64,000 nt of DNA, from positions 248,115 through 312,114 of the forward strand of contig NZ_OUMZ01000007.1 of NCBI RefSeq assembly GCF_900327775.1, in the 5' to 3' direction. The position numbers were made by a program, and so were the translations under genes. Under the pieces are notes generated by a model. That model was given only the letters and a program-made list of their open reading frames with translations. It was not told where the DNA came from and did not search any database. Source of the DNA: Roseovarius sp. EL26. GTDB taxonomy: Bacteria; Pseudomonadota; Alphaproteobacteria; Rhodobacterales; Rhodobacteraceae. Shown piece after piece: positions 24,979-34,476 of the stretch (its first letter is position 1; every line of letters starts with the position of its first letter).

Positions 24979-27900
24979 TTATTCCAATTCGACCATCAGA
25001 TCCTTGGCGTCTATCTGACCACTGGCCTGAACATGGACGGCTTTGACCACGGCATCGCGCTCGGCGTAGATGCCAGTTTCCATTTTCATAGCTTCGATGG
25101 TGAGTAGTAGATCGTCCTGTTTGACCTCTTGGCCAACAGTGATTGCAACGCTGGAAACCACGCCCGGCATCGGGGCACCGATATGGTTGGGGTTGCCAGC
25201 TTCGGCCTTGGGTCGGGTGATGGTTTGCGCTTTGACGAGACGGTTTGGCACACGGATGACACGTGGTTGGCCGTTGAGTTCAAAGAACACCCGAACTTCG
25301 CCTTTTTCGTCAGTCTCGCCGACAGCCTGCAGCAGGATTTCCAATGTCTTACCAGGATCAATCTCAACGCTGATCTGTTCGCCCGGTTCCATGCCGTAAA
25401 AGAACGTGCGTGTCGGCAGGGTGCGGACTGGGCCGTACTGACGGTGGCGCCCCATGTAATCCAAGAAGACCTTGGGATACATCAGGTAGCCATTCAGATC
25501 CTCATCATCGACCTTGAAGCCCTCCAGCTCTTTCGACAGTTTGGCGCGCTCAGCCTCTAGGTCCACAGGTGGAAGGTGTGCTCCAGGGCGGTTGACGTTA
25601 GGCTGTTCGCCTTTCAACACCTTCGACACGATCCCATCCGGGAAACCACCGGGAGGCTGGCCCAGATTGCCGCGCATCATGTCGATTACGGAATCAGGAA
25701 AGGCTACATCGGTTTGTGGGTCTTCGACTTCATCACGGCTCAGGCCTTGGGACACCATCATCAGGGCCATGTCGCCGACAACCTTCGAGGATGGCGTCAC
25801 CTTTACGATATCGCCGAACATCTGGTTCACATCTGCATAGGTTCGAGCGACATCTGGCCATTGTTCTTCCAATCCCAGAGACCGTGCCTGCGCTTTGAGG
25901 TTGGTGAACTGTCCGCCGGGCATCTCGTGCAGGTAAACCTCAGAGGCGGGGGCAGCCAGACCGGATTCGAACGCAACGTATTGTGCGCGAACATGCTCCC
26001 AATAATCCGACATCTCGCGAATGCGTTCGATGTTAAGGCCTGTGTCGCGTTCAGTGTTTGACAAGGCTTCGACGATTGACCCCAGACAAGGCTGCGATGT
26101 CCCGCCAGAAAAGGCGTCCATTGCCGCATCGACGGCGTCTACGCCGGCATCCGTTGCGGCCAGAATAGTGGCCGCTGCAATGCCCGAAGTGTCGTGGGTG
26201 TGGAAGTGAACTGGAATATCCAGCTCTTCCTTCAGGGCCTTGACCAGAACGGTGGCGGATGCCGGTTTCAACAAGCCCGCCATATCCTTGAGGCCCAGAA
26301 CATGGGCGCCTGCCGCCTGTAGCTCTTTACCCATAGCAACATAGTATTTCAGGTCGTATTTGGCGCGGTTCGGGTCCAGAATGTCACCGGTATAGCAGAC
26401 GGTTCCTTCGCAGATCTTTCCGGATTCGTTGACCGCATCCATGGCCACACGCATGTTTTCAACCCAGTTCAGGCTGTCGAAGACGCGGAAGACATCAATA
26501 CCGGTTTTCGCCGCCTGACGAACGAACTCCTGAACCACGTTGTCAGGGTAGTTGGTGTAGCCAACGCCATTGGAGGCGCGCAGCAGCATTTGTGTCATCA
26601 GGTTTGGCATCCGCTCGCGCAGATCGCGGAGGCGTTGCCACGGGCATTCTTGCAAGAAGCGATAAGAAACATCAAACGTCGCACCGCCCCAGCACTCCAT
26701 GCTGAACAGCTGTGGCAAGTTGGCGGCATAACTGGGGGCTGCGCGGAGCATGTCGATCGACCGCATGCGGGTGGCAAGCAAAGATTGGTGTCCGTCGCGC
26801 ATGGTGGTGTCGGTCAGCAGCAGTTGCTTTTGATCTAGCATCCAGTCGGCAACCGCCTTGGCGCCTTTTTCCTCGAGCAGATTGCGTGTGCCTGCTTGCG
26901 CCGTGCCGGTTGGTACGGGGGGCTTGGGCAATTTGACGTCAGCCGAGGGGGCCGCACGGCCTTCGGTTTCGGGGTGGCCGTTGACGCTGATGTCGGCGAT
27001 GTAGGTTAGCACCTTGGTGCCGCGGTCACGTCGTTTGGAGAACTTGAATAGATCCGGCGTCGTGTCGATGAATTTGGTAGTGTATTCATTCGATAAGAAC
27101 GTGGGGTGTTTCAGCAGGTTCTCAACAAAGGCGATGTTGGTAGAAACCCCACGAATACGGAATTCACGCAGGGCACGGTCCATCCGGGCAATCGCGGCCT
27201 CAGGCGTCTGGGCCGACGCGGTGATCTTTACCAACAAACTATCATAATAGCGTGTGATCACGCCGCCAGAATAAGCCGTGCCACCGTCCAGACGAATGCC
27301 CATGCCGGTAGCTTCGCGGAAGGCGGTGATACGGCCATAATCCGGGATGAAGTTGTTTTGTGGATCTTCCGTGGTGATCCGGGTTTGCAAGGCGTGACCA
27401 TTCAGGGTGATTTCGCCCTGGCTGTCCTTGCGGGTGGCCTCACTCAGTGTTTTGCCTTCCGCAATTTTGATCTGCGCCTGAACGATGTCGATGCCGGTCA
27501 CTTCTTCGGTGACAGTGTGCTCTACCTGAACCCGTGGATTGACCTCGATGAAGTAGAACTTGTTGCTGTCCATATCCATCAGGAATTCAACAGTACCGGC
27601 ACATTCATAATTCACGTGCTTGCAGATCTTATAACCCAATGCGCAAATCTCATCGCGCTGTTCATCCGTCAAGTAAGGTGCAGGGGCACGTTCAACCACT
27701 TTCTGATTGCGCCGCTGGACCGAGCAGTCACGCTCGTAAAGGTGATACATGTTGCCATGTTGGTCGCCCAGAATTTGCACTTCAACATGACGCGCGCGTA
27801 GGATCATCTTTTCCAGATACCCTTCGCCGTTGCCAAAGGCGGCTTCTGCTTCGCGACGCCCTTCGAGTACCTTTTCCTCGAGCTCATCCGGGCCGTTAAT

Positions 27901-28419
27901 CGGACGCATGCCGCGCCCGCCACCACCCCAGGATGCCTTGAGCATTAGGGGATATCCAACCTCAGCCGCCTCAGTGCGGATCGCATCCATGTCATCACCC
28001 AGCACTTCGGTGGCGGGGATGACGGGCACGCCGGCCTCAACCGCTACACGGCGGGCGCTGGCCTTGTCGCCTAGGGCGCGCATGGTTTCGGCTTTGGGGC
28101 CGATGAAGGTGATGCCATTCGCAGCACAGGCATCAACAAAATCGGGGTTTTCTGAAAGCAGGCCATAACCGGGGTGAATGGCATCTGCGCCGCATTCCTT
28201 GGCGACGCGAATGATCTCATCAATCGACAGATAGGCCGCCACTGGTCCCATGCCTTCGCCGATGCGATAAGCTTCGTCCGATTTGAACCGGTGCAGGCTG
28301 AGCTTGTCCTCTTCAGCAAATACCGCAACCGTTCGTTTGCCCAGTTCGTTGGCAGCACGCATAATGCGAATTGCGATCTCACCGCGGTTGGCAACCAGTA
28401 TCTTGCTGAATTCACCCAT
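24979..28419 (-). CDS. pyc: Pyruvate carboxylase (single-chain, biotin-dependent)
   Basis: This 1146-residue enzyme makes oxaloacetate from pyruvate and bicarbonate, replenishing the TCA cycle. The domains run in the usual order: biotin carboxylase (1-450; WGGGGRGMR, FIEVNPRVQVEHTVTEEVTG), carboxyltransferase (about 530-1000; TTMRDGHQSLLATRMR, GGATFDVSYRF) and a C-terminal biotinyl domain with EAMKMETG, where Lys1112 carries biotin. AAGGAG precedes the start. It is monocistronic by position, with a 256-bp upstream region. The anaplerotic role is well known in roseobacters, which lack the glyoxylate shunt in many strains. Confidence 0.96.
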   Translation of the reverse strand: MGEFSKILVANRGEIAIRIMRAANELGKRTVAVFAEEDKLSLHRFKSDEAYRIGEGMGPVAAYLSIDEIIRVAKECGADAIHPGYGLLSENPDFVDACAANGITFIGPKAETMRALGDKASARRVAVEAGVPVIPATEVLGDDMDAIRTEAAEVGYPLMLKASWGGGGRGMRPINGPDELEEKVLEGRREAEAAFGNGEGYLEKMILRARHVEVQILGDQHGNMYHLYERDCSVQRRNQKVVERAPAPYLTDEQRDEICALGYKICKHVNYECAGTVEFLMDMDSNKFYFIEVNPRVQVEHTVTEEVTGIDIVQAQIKIAEGKTLSEATRKDSQGEITLNGHALQTRITTEDPQNNFIPDYGRITAFREATGMGIRLDGGTAYSGGVITRYYDSLLVKITASAQTPEAAIARMDRALREFRIRGVSTNIAFVENLLKHPTFLSNEYTTKFIDTTPDLFKFSKRRDRGTKVLTYIADISVNGHPETEGRAAPSADVKLPKPPVPTGTAQAGTRNLLEEKGAKAVADWMLDQKQLLLTDTTMRDGHQSLLATRMRSIDMLRAAPSYAANLPQLFSMECWGGATFDVSYRFLQECPWQRLRDLRERMPNLMTQMLLRASNGVGYTNYPDNVVQEFVRQAAKTGIDVFRVFDSLNWVENMRVAMDAVNESGKICEGTVCYTGDILDPNRAKYDLKYYVAMGKELQAAGAHVLGLKDMAGLLKPASATVLVKALKEELDIPVHFHTHDTSGIAAATILAATDAGVDAVDAAMDAFSGGTSQPCLGSIVEALSNTERDTGLNIERIREMSDYWEHVRAQYVAFESGLAAPASEVYLHEMPGGQFTNLKAQARSLGLEEQWPDVARTYADVNQMFGDIVKVTPSSKVVGDMALMMVSQGLSRDEVEDPQTDVAFPDSVIDMMRGNLGQPPGGFPDGIVSKVLKGEQPNVNRPGAHLPPVDLEAERAKLSKELEGFKVDDEDLNGYLMYPKVFLDYMGRHRQYGPVRTLPTRTFFYGMEPGEQISVEIDPGKTLEILLQAVGETDEKGEVRVFFELNGQPRVIRVPNRLVKAQTITRPKAEAGNPNHIGAPMPGVVSSVAITVGQEVKQDDLLLTIEAMKMETGIYAERDAVVKAVHVQASGQIDAKDLMVELE

Positions 28420-28675
28420 TGAAAGCTCTCCTTAGATGGCATCTATTTTGCATGCGCAGCATTTTTATCGCCGCATTGCAGCGCATAGTGCTTTATGTTG
28501 TAAATTTTGCAAGTGTTTCATGCAATCTCGATGCGAAGTAGAGTCGTACATTCGCGACATTTTCGAATTTTTGTGAAAATCGCCTAAGAAAATTAACGTA
28601 AGGGTAGGTTTGGTGAACTATTCTTTCGTGAAGGTGTGGCGGGTTTGGTTTTAAGTATGATTTTACCGCGCAGCT

Positions 28676-29800
28676 TCAGCGATTTCGGGCCTCAAAAGGC
28701 GTGCGAATCCCCAATTGCCCCATATTGGCCAGCAGATCTTCACGCAGAATATGGGCCAGATGTGCGGGGCCTTTTGGTCCAAGGGCGGCAAGTGCGTAGT
28801 GCCAACCTCGCCCCAGCATCACGAAGTCGGCCCCAAGAGTGAGGGCGCGCAGAACATCCAGCCCGCTTTCGATGCCACCGTCCAGAATGAGTGGCAGTTT
28901 GGTTGCCGTACGAATCTTAGGCAAAACGTTGATTGGGGCAGGGGCGGCGTCAAATTGACGGCCACCATGATTGCTGATCCAGATGGCATCGACGCCTTCT
29001 GCCTCAAATGGTTTGGCATCTTCGGCACGTAAAACACCCTTAATGATCAAGTGTCCGCCCCACAGATCACGCACAGTCCGCAGATAATCCCAATCCGGCG
29101 CGGTTCGCATCATGTATCCTGCATGTTGGTTGGATGGTTGGCCTGAAACATCGGGCAGATAGTCATCGATCATTCGCATTCGGGGCATTCCCTGACGTGC
29201 CATACCAAGTGCCCAGGTTGGACATCTGGCAATCTGAGTCAATAAGCGTGGGGTCAAACGCGGTGGTGTGGTCAGGCCGGAACGTTGCTGGCGTTCACGC
29301 CGACTGGCCACAGGAATATCGACGGTCATGACCAATGCGGAAAACCCCGCCGACTCAGCGCGCAGAAGCATGTCTTTAAGAACGTCCTGATCGCGCGGAG
29401 GATATAGCTGGAACCATGCTTTATCATCAATGACGTCAGAGACATCCTCTGGCGTTTGACTGGCTACGGTCGAAAGCGTGTAAGGAATGTTTGCCTGCGT
29501 TGCCGCACGTGCGAGTATCCGTTCTGCATCTGGCCAGATCAGCCCGGACATGCCCACCGGTGCAATTCCAACCGGCAACGCGTAGTCATGGCCTAAAAAA
29601 GATGTGCCGGTACTATATTTCAACTCGCCGCGCAGAATGGCAGGTGTCAGCTCAATCGCATCAAAACTCGCACGATTGCGCGCCTTGGCGGCATCCAGTC
29701 CGGTGCCGCTGTCCAGAAACTCCCACACGAAATGCGGCAGGCGCTTGCGGGCGCGGGCGCGCAGGTCAGACAGAGCCGGATATCTGGCATTCAAATCCAT
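28676..29800 (-). CDS. FMN-dependent alpha-hydroxy acid dehydrogenase (L-lactate dehydrogenase type)
   Basis: The protein is a TIM-barrel FMN enzyme with PVGIAPVGMSGLIWPDAE, the active-site His in SNHGGRQFD and the FMN-phosphate loop LDGGIESGLDVLRALTLGADFVMLGR. Members oxidise L-lactate, glycolate or mandelate to the keto acid; the substrate is unclear. I chose ATG 29800 (374 residues) because MDLNARYPALSDLRARA is the usual family start; ATG 29857 would add 19 residues and has AAAGG further upstream. It sits next to the pyruvate carboxylase gene on the same strand, which would suit pyruvate formed from lactate, but the 256-bp gap argues against one operon. Confidence 0.86.
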   Translation of the reverse strand: MDLNARYPALSDLRARARKRLPHFVWEFLDSGTGLDAAKARNRASFDAIELTPAILRGELKYSTGTSFLGHDYALPVGIAPVGMSGLIWPDAERILARAATQANIPYTLSTVASQTPEDVSDVIDDKAWFQLYPPRDQDVLKDMLLRAESAGFSALVMTVDIPVASRRERQQRSGLTTPPRLTPRLLTQIARCPTWALGMARQGMPRMRMIDDYLPDVSGQPSNQHAGYMMRTAPDWDYLRTVRDLWGGHLIIKGVLRAEDAKPFEAEGVDAIWISNHGGRQFDAAPAPINVLPKIRTATKLPLILDGGIESGLDVLRALTLGADFVMLGRGWHYALAALGPKGPAHLAHILREDLLANMGQLGIRTPFEARNR

Positions 29801-29906
29801 CCACACATTTGGGCGGTTTTTCAAGCGCTTGTCCAGTGCTGGAAAGATGTGGAACATTTGCTGAACAAACCTTTAACTCAGCTGCCACCCGCGCTATTCT
29901 GCGCGG

Positions 29907-32351
29907 ATGAGCAGTTTTGACGATTCCGATGCCTTTGAAGGCGCCTCATTGGCCGCTCGCGCGATGGCTGCGCGGCCTATGCCCTATCTTGATGAATTGA
30001 ATCCAGAGCAACGAGCCGCGGTAGAGGCTTTGGATGGTCCGGTATTAATGCTTGCTGGGGCCGGGACAGGTAAAACCAAGGCGCTGACTTCGCGTATTGT
30101 GCATTTGCTCAACACTGGCCGGGCGCGACCCAACGAAATTTTGGCGGTAACCTTTACCAACAAAGCCGCGCGTGAAATGAAGAACCGCGTTGGGCGCATG
30201 TTAGGCCAGACAGTTGAAGGCATGCCTTGGCTGGGCACGTTCCACTCAATCTGTGTTAAGATCTTGCGCCGTCATGCCGAATTGGTTGATCTGAACTCAA
30301 ACTTCACAATTTTGGACACTGACGATCAGATACGTCTTTTGAAGCAGCTGATCCGGGCTGCCAATATTGACGATAAACGCTGGCCAGCACGTGCACTGGC
30401 AGGGGTGATTGATCACTGGAAAAACCGTGCTTGGACGCCGGACAACCTCCCCGGCTCTGAGGCACATGCATATGACGGCAAAGGACCAGCACTTTACCGG
30501 CAATACCAAACTCGACTGAAAGAGCTGAATGCAGTGGATTTTGGTGACTTGCTGATGCACGTCGTCACGATCTTTCAAGCGCACGATGATGTTCTCAAGC
30601 AATATCAGCGTTGGTTCCGATATATCTTAGTGGACGAATACCAAGATACCAACGTCGCACAGTACCTGTGGTTGCGCTTGTTGGCAGGTGGGCATCAAAA
30701 CATCTGTTGTGTGGGTGACGATGATCAGTCGATTTATGGTTGGCGCGGGGCTGAGGTGGGGAATATTCTGCGATTCGAAAAGGACTTTCCCGGAGCCCAT
30801 GTGGTGCGGTTAGAGCAGAATTATCGCTCTACGGCGCATATCCTTGCTGCCGCTTCTGGGGTGATTGCAGGTAACAAAGGCCGATTGGGCAAAGAGCTTT
30901 GGACCGAAGCCGAAGGCGGTGAAAAAGTTCGCTTGATTGGCCACTGGGATGGTGAGACCGAGGCACGCTGGATCGGGGAAGAGATTGAGGCGATGCAGGG
31001 TGGAACCCGTGGTCAACGCCCCTATAACTTGGACGAAATGGCCATCCTTGTCCGCGCCTCGCATCAGATGCGCGCGTTCGAGGATCGGTTCCTATCGATC
31101 GGCCTGCCATATCGCGTCATCGGTGGCCCGCGTTTCTATGAACGTTTGGAAATTCGCGATGCCATGGCCTATTTCCGGCTGGTGGTCAGCCCCTCGGATG
31201 ATCTGGCCTTCGAGCGGATTGTGAACACCCCGAAGCGCGGCCTTGGCGACAAGGCGCAGCAGAAAATCCAGATGACTGCGCGCGAAAACGGCGTGCCCCT
31301 GATGCAGGGTGCTCGGATATTGTTGCAGAACAAAGGTTTGACCGGCAAAGGCGCGACCGAGCTGACCCGTCTGATCGATAATCTTGAGCGCTGGCGCGGT
31401 ATGTCAACTGGGCCTGTACGTATCATACCCATCGATGATGATGATATATCTGTTTTGGAGGATATCACTGGAATTCCTGAGCCGACAATCGAACAGGGTG
31501 AACCAGAGGTCAGCCATATTGAACTGGCCCAGATCATGTTGGACGAATCCGGTTATACCGAGATGTGGCAAAACGACAAAAGTCCGGATGCGCAGGGGCG
31601 ACTTGAGAACCTCAAGGAGCTGGTTAAGTCGTTGGAGCAGCATGAAAACCTATCCGGTTTCATGGAACACGTCAGCCTGATCATGGACAATAATAGCGAG
31701 GACGCCTCTGAAAAGGTGTCGATCATGACCCTACATGCCGCGAAGGGTTTGGAATTTCCTGTTGTGTTCCTGCCAGGGTGGGAAGATGGCTTGTTCCCCT
31801 CGCAGCGCTCAATGGATGAAAGCGGTCAGACAGGTCTCGAGGAAGAGCGCCGCCTGGCCTATGTCGGCATTACCCGTGCCGAGGAGGTTTGCACCATCTC
31901 ATTTGCTGGAAACCGTCAGGTGTTTGGCCAATGGCAATCACAGATGCCGTCCCGTTTCATTGATGAGCTTCCTGAGGATCATGTCGATGTGCTGACTGCA
32001 CCGGGCCTTTATGGCGGAAACTATGGTGCTGCGGGGATGAATGCAGGAACGCACGCGGGCATTGAGACGCGTGCGGCTGAGGCGGATGTCTATGCCTCGC
32101 CCGGATGGCGGCGGATGCAGGCGCGGAGCCAGCAAAGAACCGTTGCCCAGCCCAACCCAGCCAAATCCCGTGTGATCGATGTGCAGGCCGACAGCGTGCA
32201 CACGATGGGCGAACGGGTGTTTCACCAGAAATTTGGTTATGGGGCGATTGTGGGCATGGATGGTGACAAGCTTGAGATCGACTTTGAAAAGGCCGGGCTA
32301 AAGAAAATTGTAGCGCGCTTTGTTACTGGCGCTGATGATGTGCCGTTTTGA
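29907..32351 (+). CDS. uvrD: ATP-dependent DNA helicase of the UvrD/PcrA family
   Basis: The 814-residue SF1A helicase starts with LNPEQRAAVEALDGPVLMLAGAGTGKT, whose Walker A is at residues 51-57. It has TFTNKAAREMKNR (motif Ia), VDEYQDTN (II), DQSIYGWRGA (III), EQNYRS (IV), TLHAAKGLEFPVVFLPGWEDGLFP (V) and YVGITRAEE (VI). The C-terminal FGYGAIVGMDGDKLEIDF is the Tudor-like RNA polymerase-binding domain of PcrA and UvrD. It acts in nucleotide excision repair and transcription-coupled processes. It is divergent from the hydroxyacid dehydrogenase gene with a short shared promoter region. Confidence 0.94.
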   Translation: MSSFDDSDAFEGASLAARAMAARPMPYLDELNPEQRAAVEALDGPVLMLAGAGTGKTKALTSRIVHLLNTGRARPNEILAVTFTNKAAREMKNRVGRMLGQTVEGMPWLGTFHSICVKILRRHAELVDLNSNFTILDTDDQIRLLKQLIRAANIDDKRWPARALAGVIDHWKNRAWTPDNLPGSEAHAYDGKGPALYRQYQTRLKELNAVDFGDLLMHVVTIFQAHDDVLKQYQRWFRYILVDEYQDTNVAQYLWLRLLAGGHQNICCVGDDDQSIYGWRGAEVGNILRFEKDFPGAHVVRLEQNYRSTAHILAAASGVIAGNKGRLGKELWTEAEGGEKVRLIGHWDGETEARWIGEEIEAMQGGTRGQRPYNLDEMAILVRASHQMRAFEDRFLSIGLPYRVIGGPRFYERLEIRDAMAYFRLVVSPSDDLAFERIVNTPKRGLGDKAQQKIQMTARENGVPLMQGARILLQNKGLTGKGATELTRLIDNLERWRGMSTGPVRIIPIDDDDISVLEDITGIPEPTIEQGEPEVSHIELAQIMLDESGYTEMWQNDKSPDAQGRLENLKELVKSLEQHENLSGFMEHVSLIMDNNSEDASEKVSIMTLHAAKGLEFPVVFLPGWEDGLFPSQRSMDESGQTGLEEERRLAYVGITRAEEVCTISFAGNRQVFGQWQSQMPSRFIDELPEDHVDVLTAPGLYGGNYGAAGMNAGTHAGIETRAAEADVYASPGWRRMQARSQQRTVAQPNPAKSRVIDVQADSVHTMGERVFHQKFGYGAIVGMDGDKLEIDFEKAGLKKIVARFVTGADDVPF

Positions 32352-32378
32352 GCCTCTGTCCGGGGCTTGAGCAATGGT

Positions 32379-33452
32379 TCAAAGCCGAACCAGATGATTG
32401 TCCCATGCCAGCGCATGTTGATGTTGAGGCTTTAATCCTGTTGCCATAATGCGGCCAACCACGCCTGTGCCGGTGGTGTAGCTGAACCCGCCGTGCTGAT
32501 AAGAGATGCCGCAGACATCGGTCGCCCGATAAATCCTTATTGTGTTTTGGCTTGTATTAAACGTCTGGATCAGTCCGCCACGTGGGGATGTCGACGCGAT
32601 CCGTGTGCCATCAGCAGAAATGGCGATGCTGCCAGCATATCCGGCCATCTGTCGTTGGATCTCAGGTTGGGCAGTCAGGGGCTGAATGTCTTGCCCACGT
32701 ATATGGAAGCCCGCCAACGGTATCGCTTGGGTCAGATCACCTTGCCATTGCATCGCCAGTGCCACCCGTCCGGTGGGGGACACGGCCAAGTGCCGGATTG
32801 AGTTTAGCCGCAGGTTCGGGGGTAACGTGGCTTGCTCTATCATGTCACCCGTTAACGACAGATAGCTGAGGTTGGATTGCATGCTGGGAAGGTTCAGCTT
32901 GGCACGCCCGCTTTCGGGGTGCGTTTCTATCCCACCATTGGCGACCACCAGTGCCTGCCCATCTGGCATCAGACGCAGGTCATGTGGACCGATACCACCA
33001 GACTGAAATTCGCCGATGCGGTGATAGCCGTTCGCAGCATCCCATAGGCCAATCACCCCATGCCCGGAGTCATAATCGTTTTCTGTGGTAAAGAGTGTTT
33101 TACCATCTAGGGAAAAACAGCCATGACCATAGAAATGCCGCCCCTCAGGCGCATCAAGACGCGCGCGCACTTGGCCATTCTGGCAGTCAATCACCAGCGC
33201 AAACCGGCCAGGTCGACGGGCAAACGCCACGGCATAAGGCTGGTTAGGGTGCGCCGCTGCCGCGTGCCCGCGCCCGGGCAAAGGAAGGGTGAAGGTGAGC
33301 TCGCCATCTTCACGCAATCCGCACAGAGCGTAGTAGCCAGTGGCTGTCTTAGCTGCCGCCAGACAGGCCGGTGCGCCAGCATGCGCCCAAGTGGGACGAG
33401 GCACGAAGGTAGCAGCTAACAGCCCAGACAAAAAGGTGCGGCGGTTGCTCAT
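32379..33452 (-). CDS. Secreted DUF1513 beta-propeller protein of the iron operon
   Basis: The 357-residue protein starts MSNRRTFLSGLLAATFVPRPTWA, a Tat-like signal (RRTFL). The mature part has repeated blade-like stretches such as GRGHAAAAHP, HGCFSLDGKTLFTTENDYDSG and GPHDLRLMPDGQALVVANGG, typical of DUF1513, a seven-bladed propeller whose role is unknown. It starts one base after the stop of the second imelysin and is the last gene of the iron operon. The family usually sits with imelysin and di-haem oxidoreductase genes, so a role in periplasmic iron handling is inferred. Confidence 0.83.
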   Translation of the reverse strand: MSNRRTFLSGLLAATFVPRPTWAHAGAPACLAAAKTATGYYALCGLREDGELTFTLPLPGRGHAAAAHPNQPYAVAFARRPGRFALVIDCQNGQVRARLDAPEGRHFYGHGCFSLDGKTLFTTENDYDSGHGVIGLWDAANGYHRIGEFQSGGIGPHDLRLMPDGQALVVANGGIETHPESGRAKLNLPSMQSNLSYLSLTGDMIEQATLPPNLRLNSIRHLAVSPTGRVALAMQWQGDLTQAIPLAGFHIRGQDIQPLTAQPEIQRQMAGYAGSIAISADGTRIASTSPRGGLIQTFNTSQNTIRIYRATDVCGISYQHGGFSYTTGTGVVGRIMATGLKPQHQHALAWDNHLVRL

Positions 33453-33453
33453 G

Positions 33454-34476
33454 TCAGTCGCCGTCAAGAGAGTTGAAACCAGCAGAAACCCCAAGATGTG
33501 GGCCCAGCCTTTCAGTAAGAAATGCGTGTAGCTCATCGATCTGTTGTTTCAGAGATTCAATGCGGAACCGATTGGCTGGGTCGCTAACGCCTGAGAGGGC
33601 AGGGTCGCCCAATTCTTCGATTGCATGTTTGATTTTGCTGAATTTGATTATCAGAGCGTTGGACAGTTTTTGATCCTCCGATGCCAAGGTGATTGACAAT
33701 TCCCATGGTGAAGCAAGCGAATTTTCAACGAGTCGAAGCGACATATCAGAGCGACGGGCTTCGGCGCGTTTAGGACGGGGTTTGTCAAATGTACCTAAAG
33801 GGCGGCCAAGGCGGGTGTCTGATGTGAACTCCACTGCGGTGGAAATACCTTTAAAAAGTTCGCGTTTGACTTCGGCCTCAGTTCGGTAGGGCGTATCAAT
33901 TGTAGGGGTTAAAAGATGAGATTTGTAATCGTCCCAGCCATCGCGGATGGCCTGCGCTGTGCGGGCGATGTCATCGGCCTGCCGTCTGATCAGTGCGCAG
34001 CGATATTTGCCCGTTCCAATTTCTTGAAAAGCGGGCTCATAAAGCATGTATTCCATCGCGTAAAACCCACGAGCTGCGATTGAGGCTCGAGAAAAACTTT
34101 CGGCACTATCGATAATCGGATCGTTTTCGAGGATCAGTTTGCGCAGCGCTTTGGGCGTTTTGCCACGTGGGTCAGGCCAAAAGCCTAAGGCGAAGGAATG
34201 ATTGTCGATCTCAGTGGGACCAAAACGGAATGCACTTGTAGATGCCCAGGCTCCAAGACTCATTCGCAGGCTTTCGCGTAAAGTCTCACCTTCCGGGTCG
34301 CAACTTTGGGCCGCCGCTTTGCTGAGTTTCATAGTGTTGTCTTCCAGATCGTCAAAGCGCATCAAAACTTGATGTTCCATGATCGTGTTTATTTGGCCAG
34401 ACCACTCTGCATCTTGCGCGAATGTTTCCACGGGCCAAAGAAGGCTCAGGCAAAGTGCGGATATTCGCAACATCAA
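33454..34476 (-). CDS. Imelysin-family periplasmic protein, second copy
   Basis: The 340-residue protein has a signal peptide ending TFA (about residue 20) and the imelysin helical bundle. Where the first copy has the GxHxxE motif, this one reads GFYAMEYMLYE, so the histidine is replaced by tyrosine while the glutamate is kept. Imelysins bind iron in the periplasm and relate to EfeO and the peptidase-like M75 family, but protease activity is disputed. Its start overlaps the di-haem oxidoreductase stop by 4 bp. The C-terminal third (LKQQIDELHAFLTERLG) is a probable coiled coil. Confidence 0.83.
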   Translation of the reverse strand: MMLRISALCLSLLWPVETFAQDAEWSGQINTIMEHQVLMRFDDLEDNTMKLSKAAAQSCDPEGETLRESLRMSLGAWASTSAFRFGPTEIDNHSFALGFWPDPRGKTPKALRKLILENDPIIDSAESFSRASIAARGFYAMEYMLYEPAFQEIGTGKYRCALIRRQADDIARTAQAIRDGWDDYKSHLLTPTIDTPYRTEAEVKRELFKGISTAVEFTSDTRLGRPLGTFDKPRPKRAEARRSDMSLRLVENSLASPWELSITLASEDQKLSNALIIKFSKIKHAIEELGDPALSGVSDPANRFRIESLKQQIDELHAFLTERLGPHLGVSAGFNSLDGD

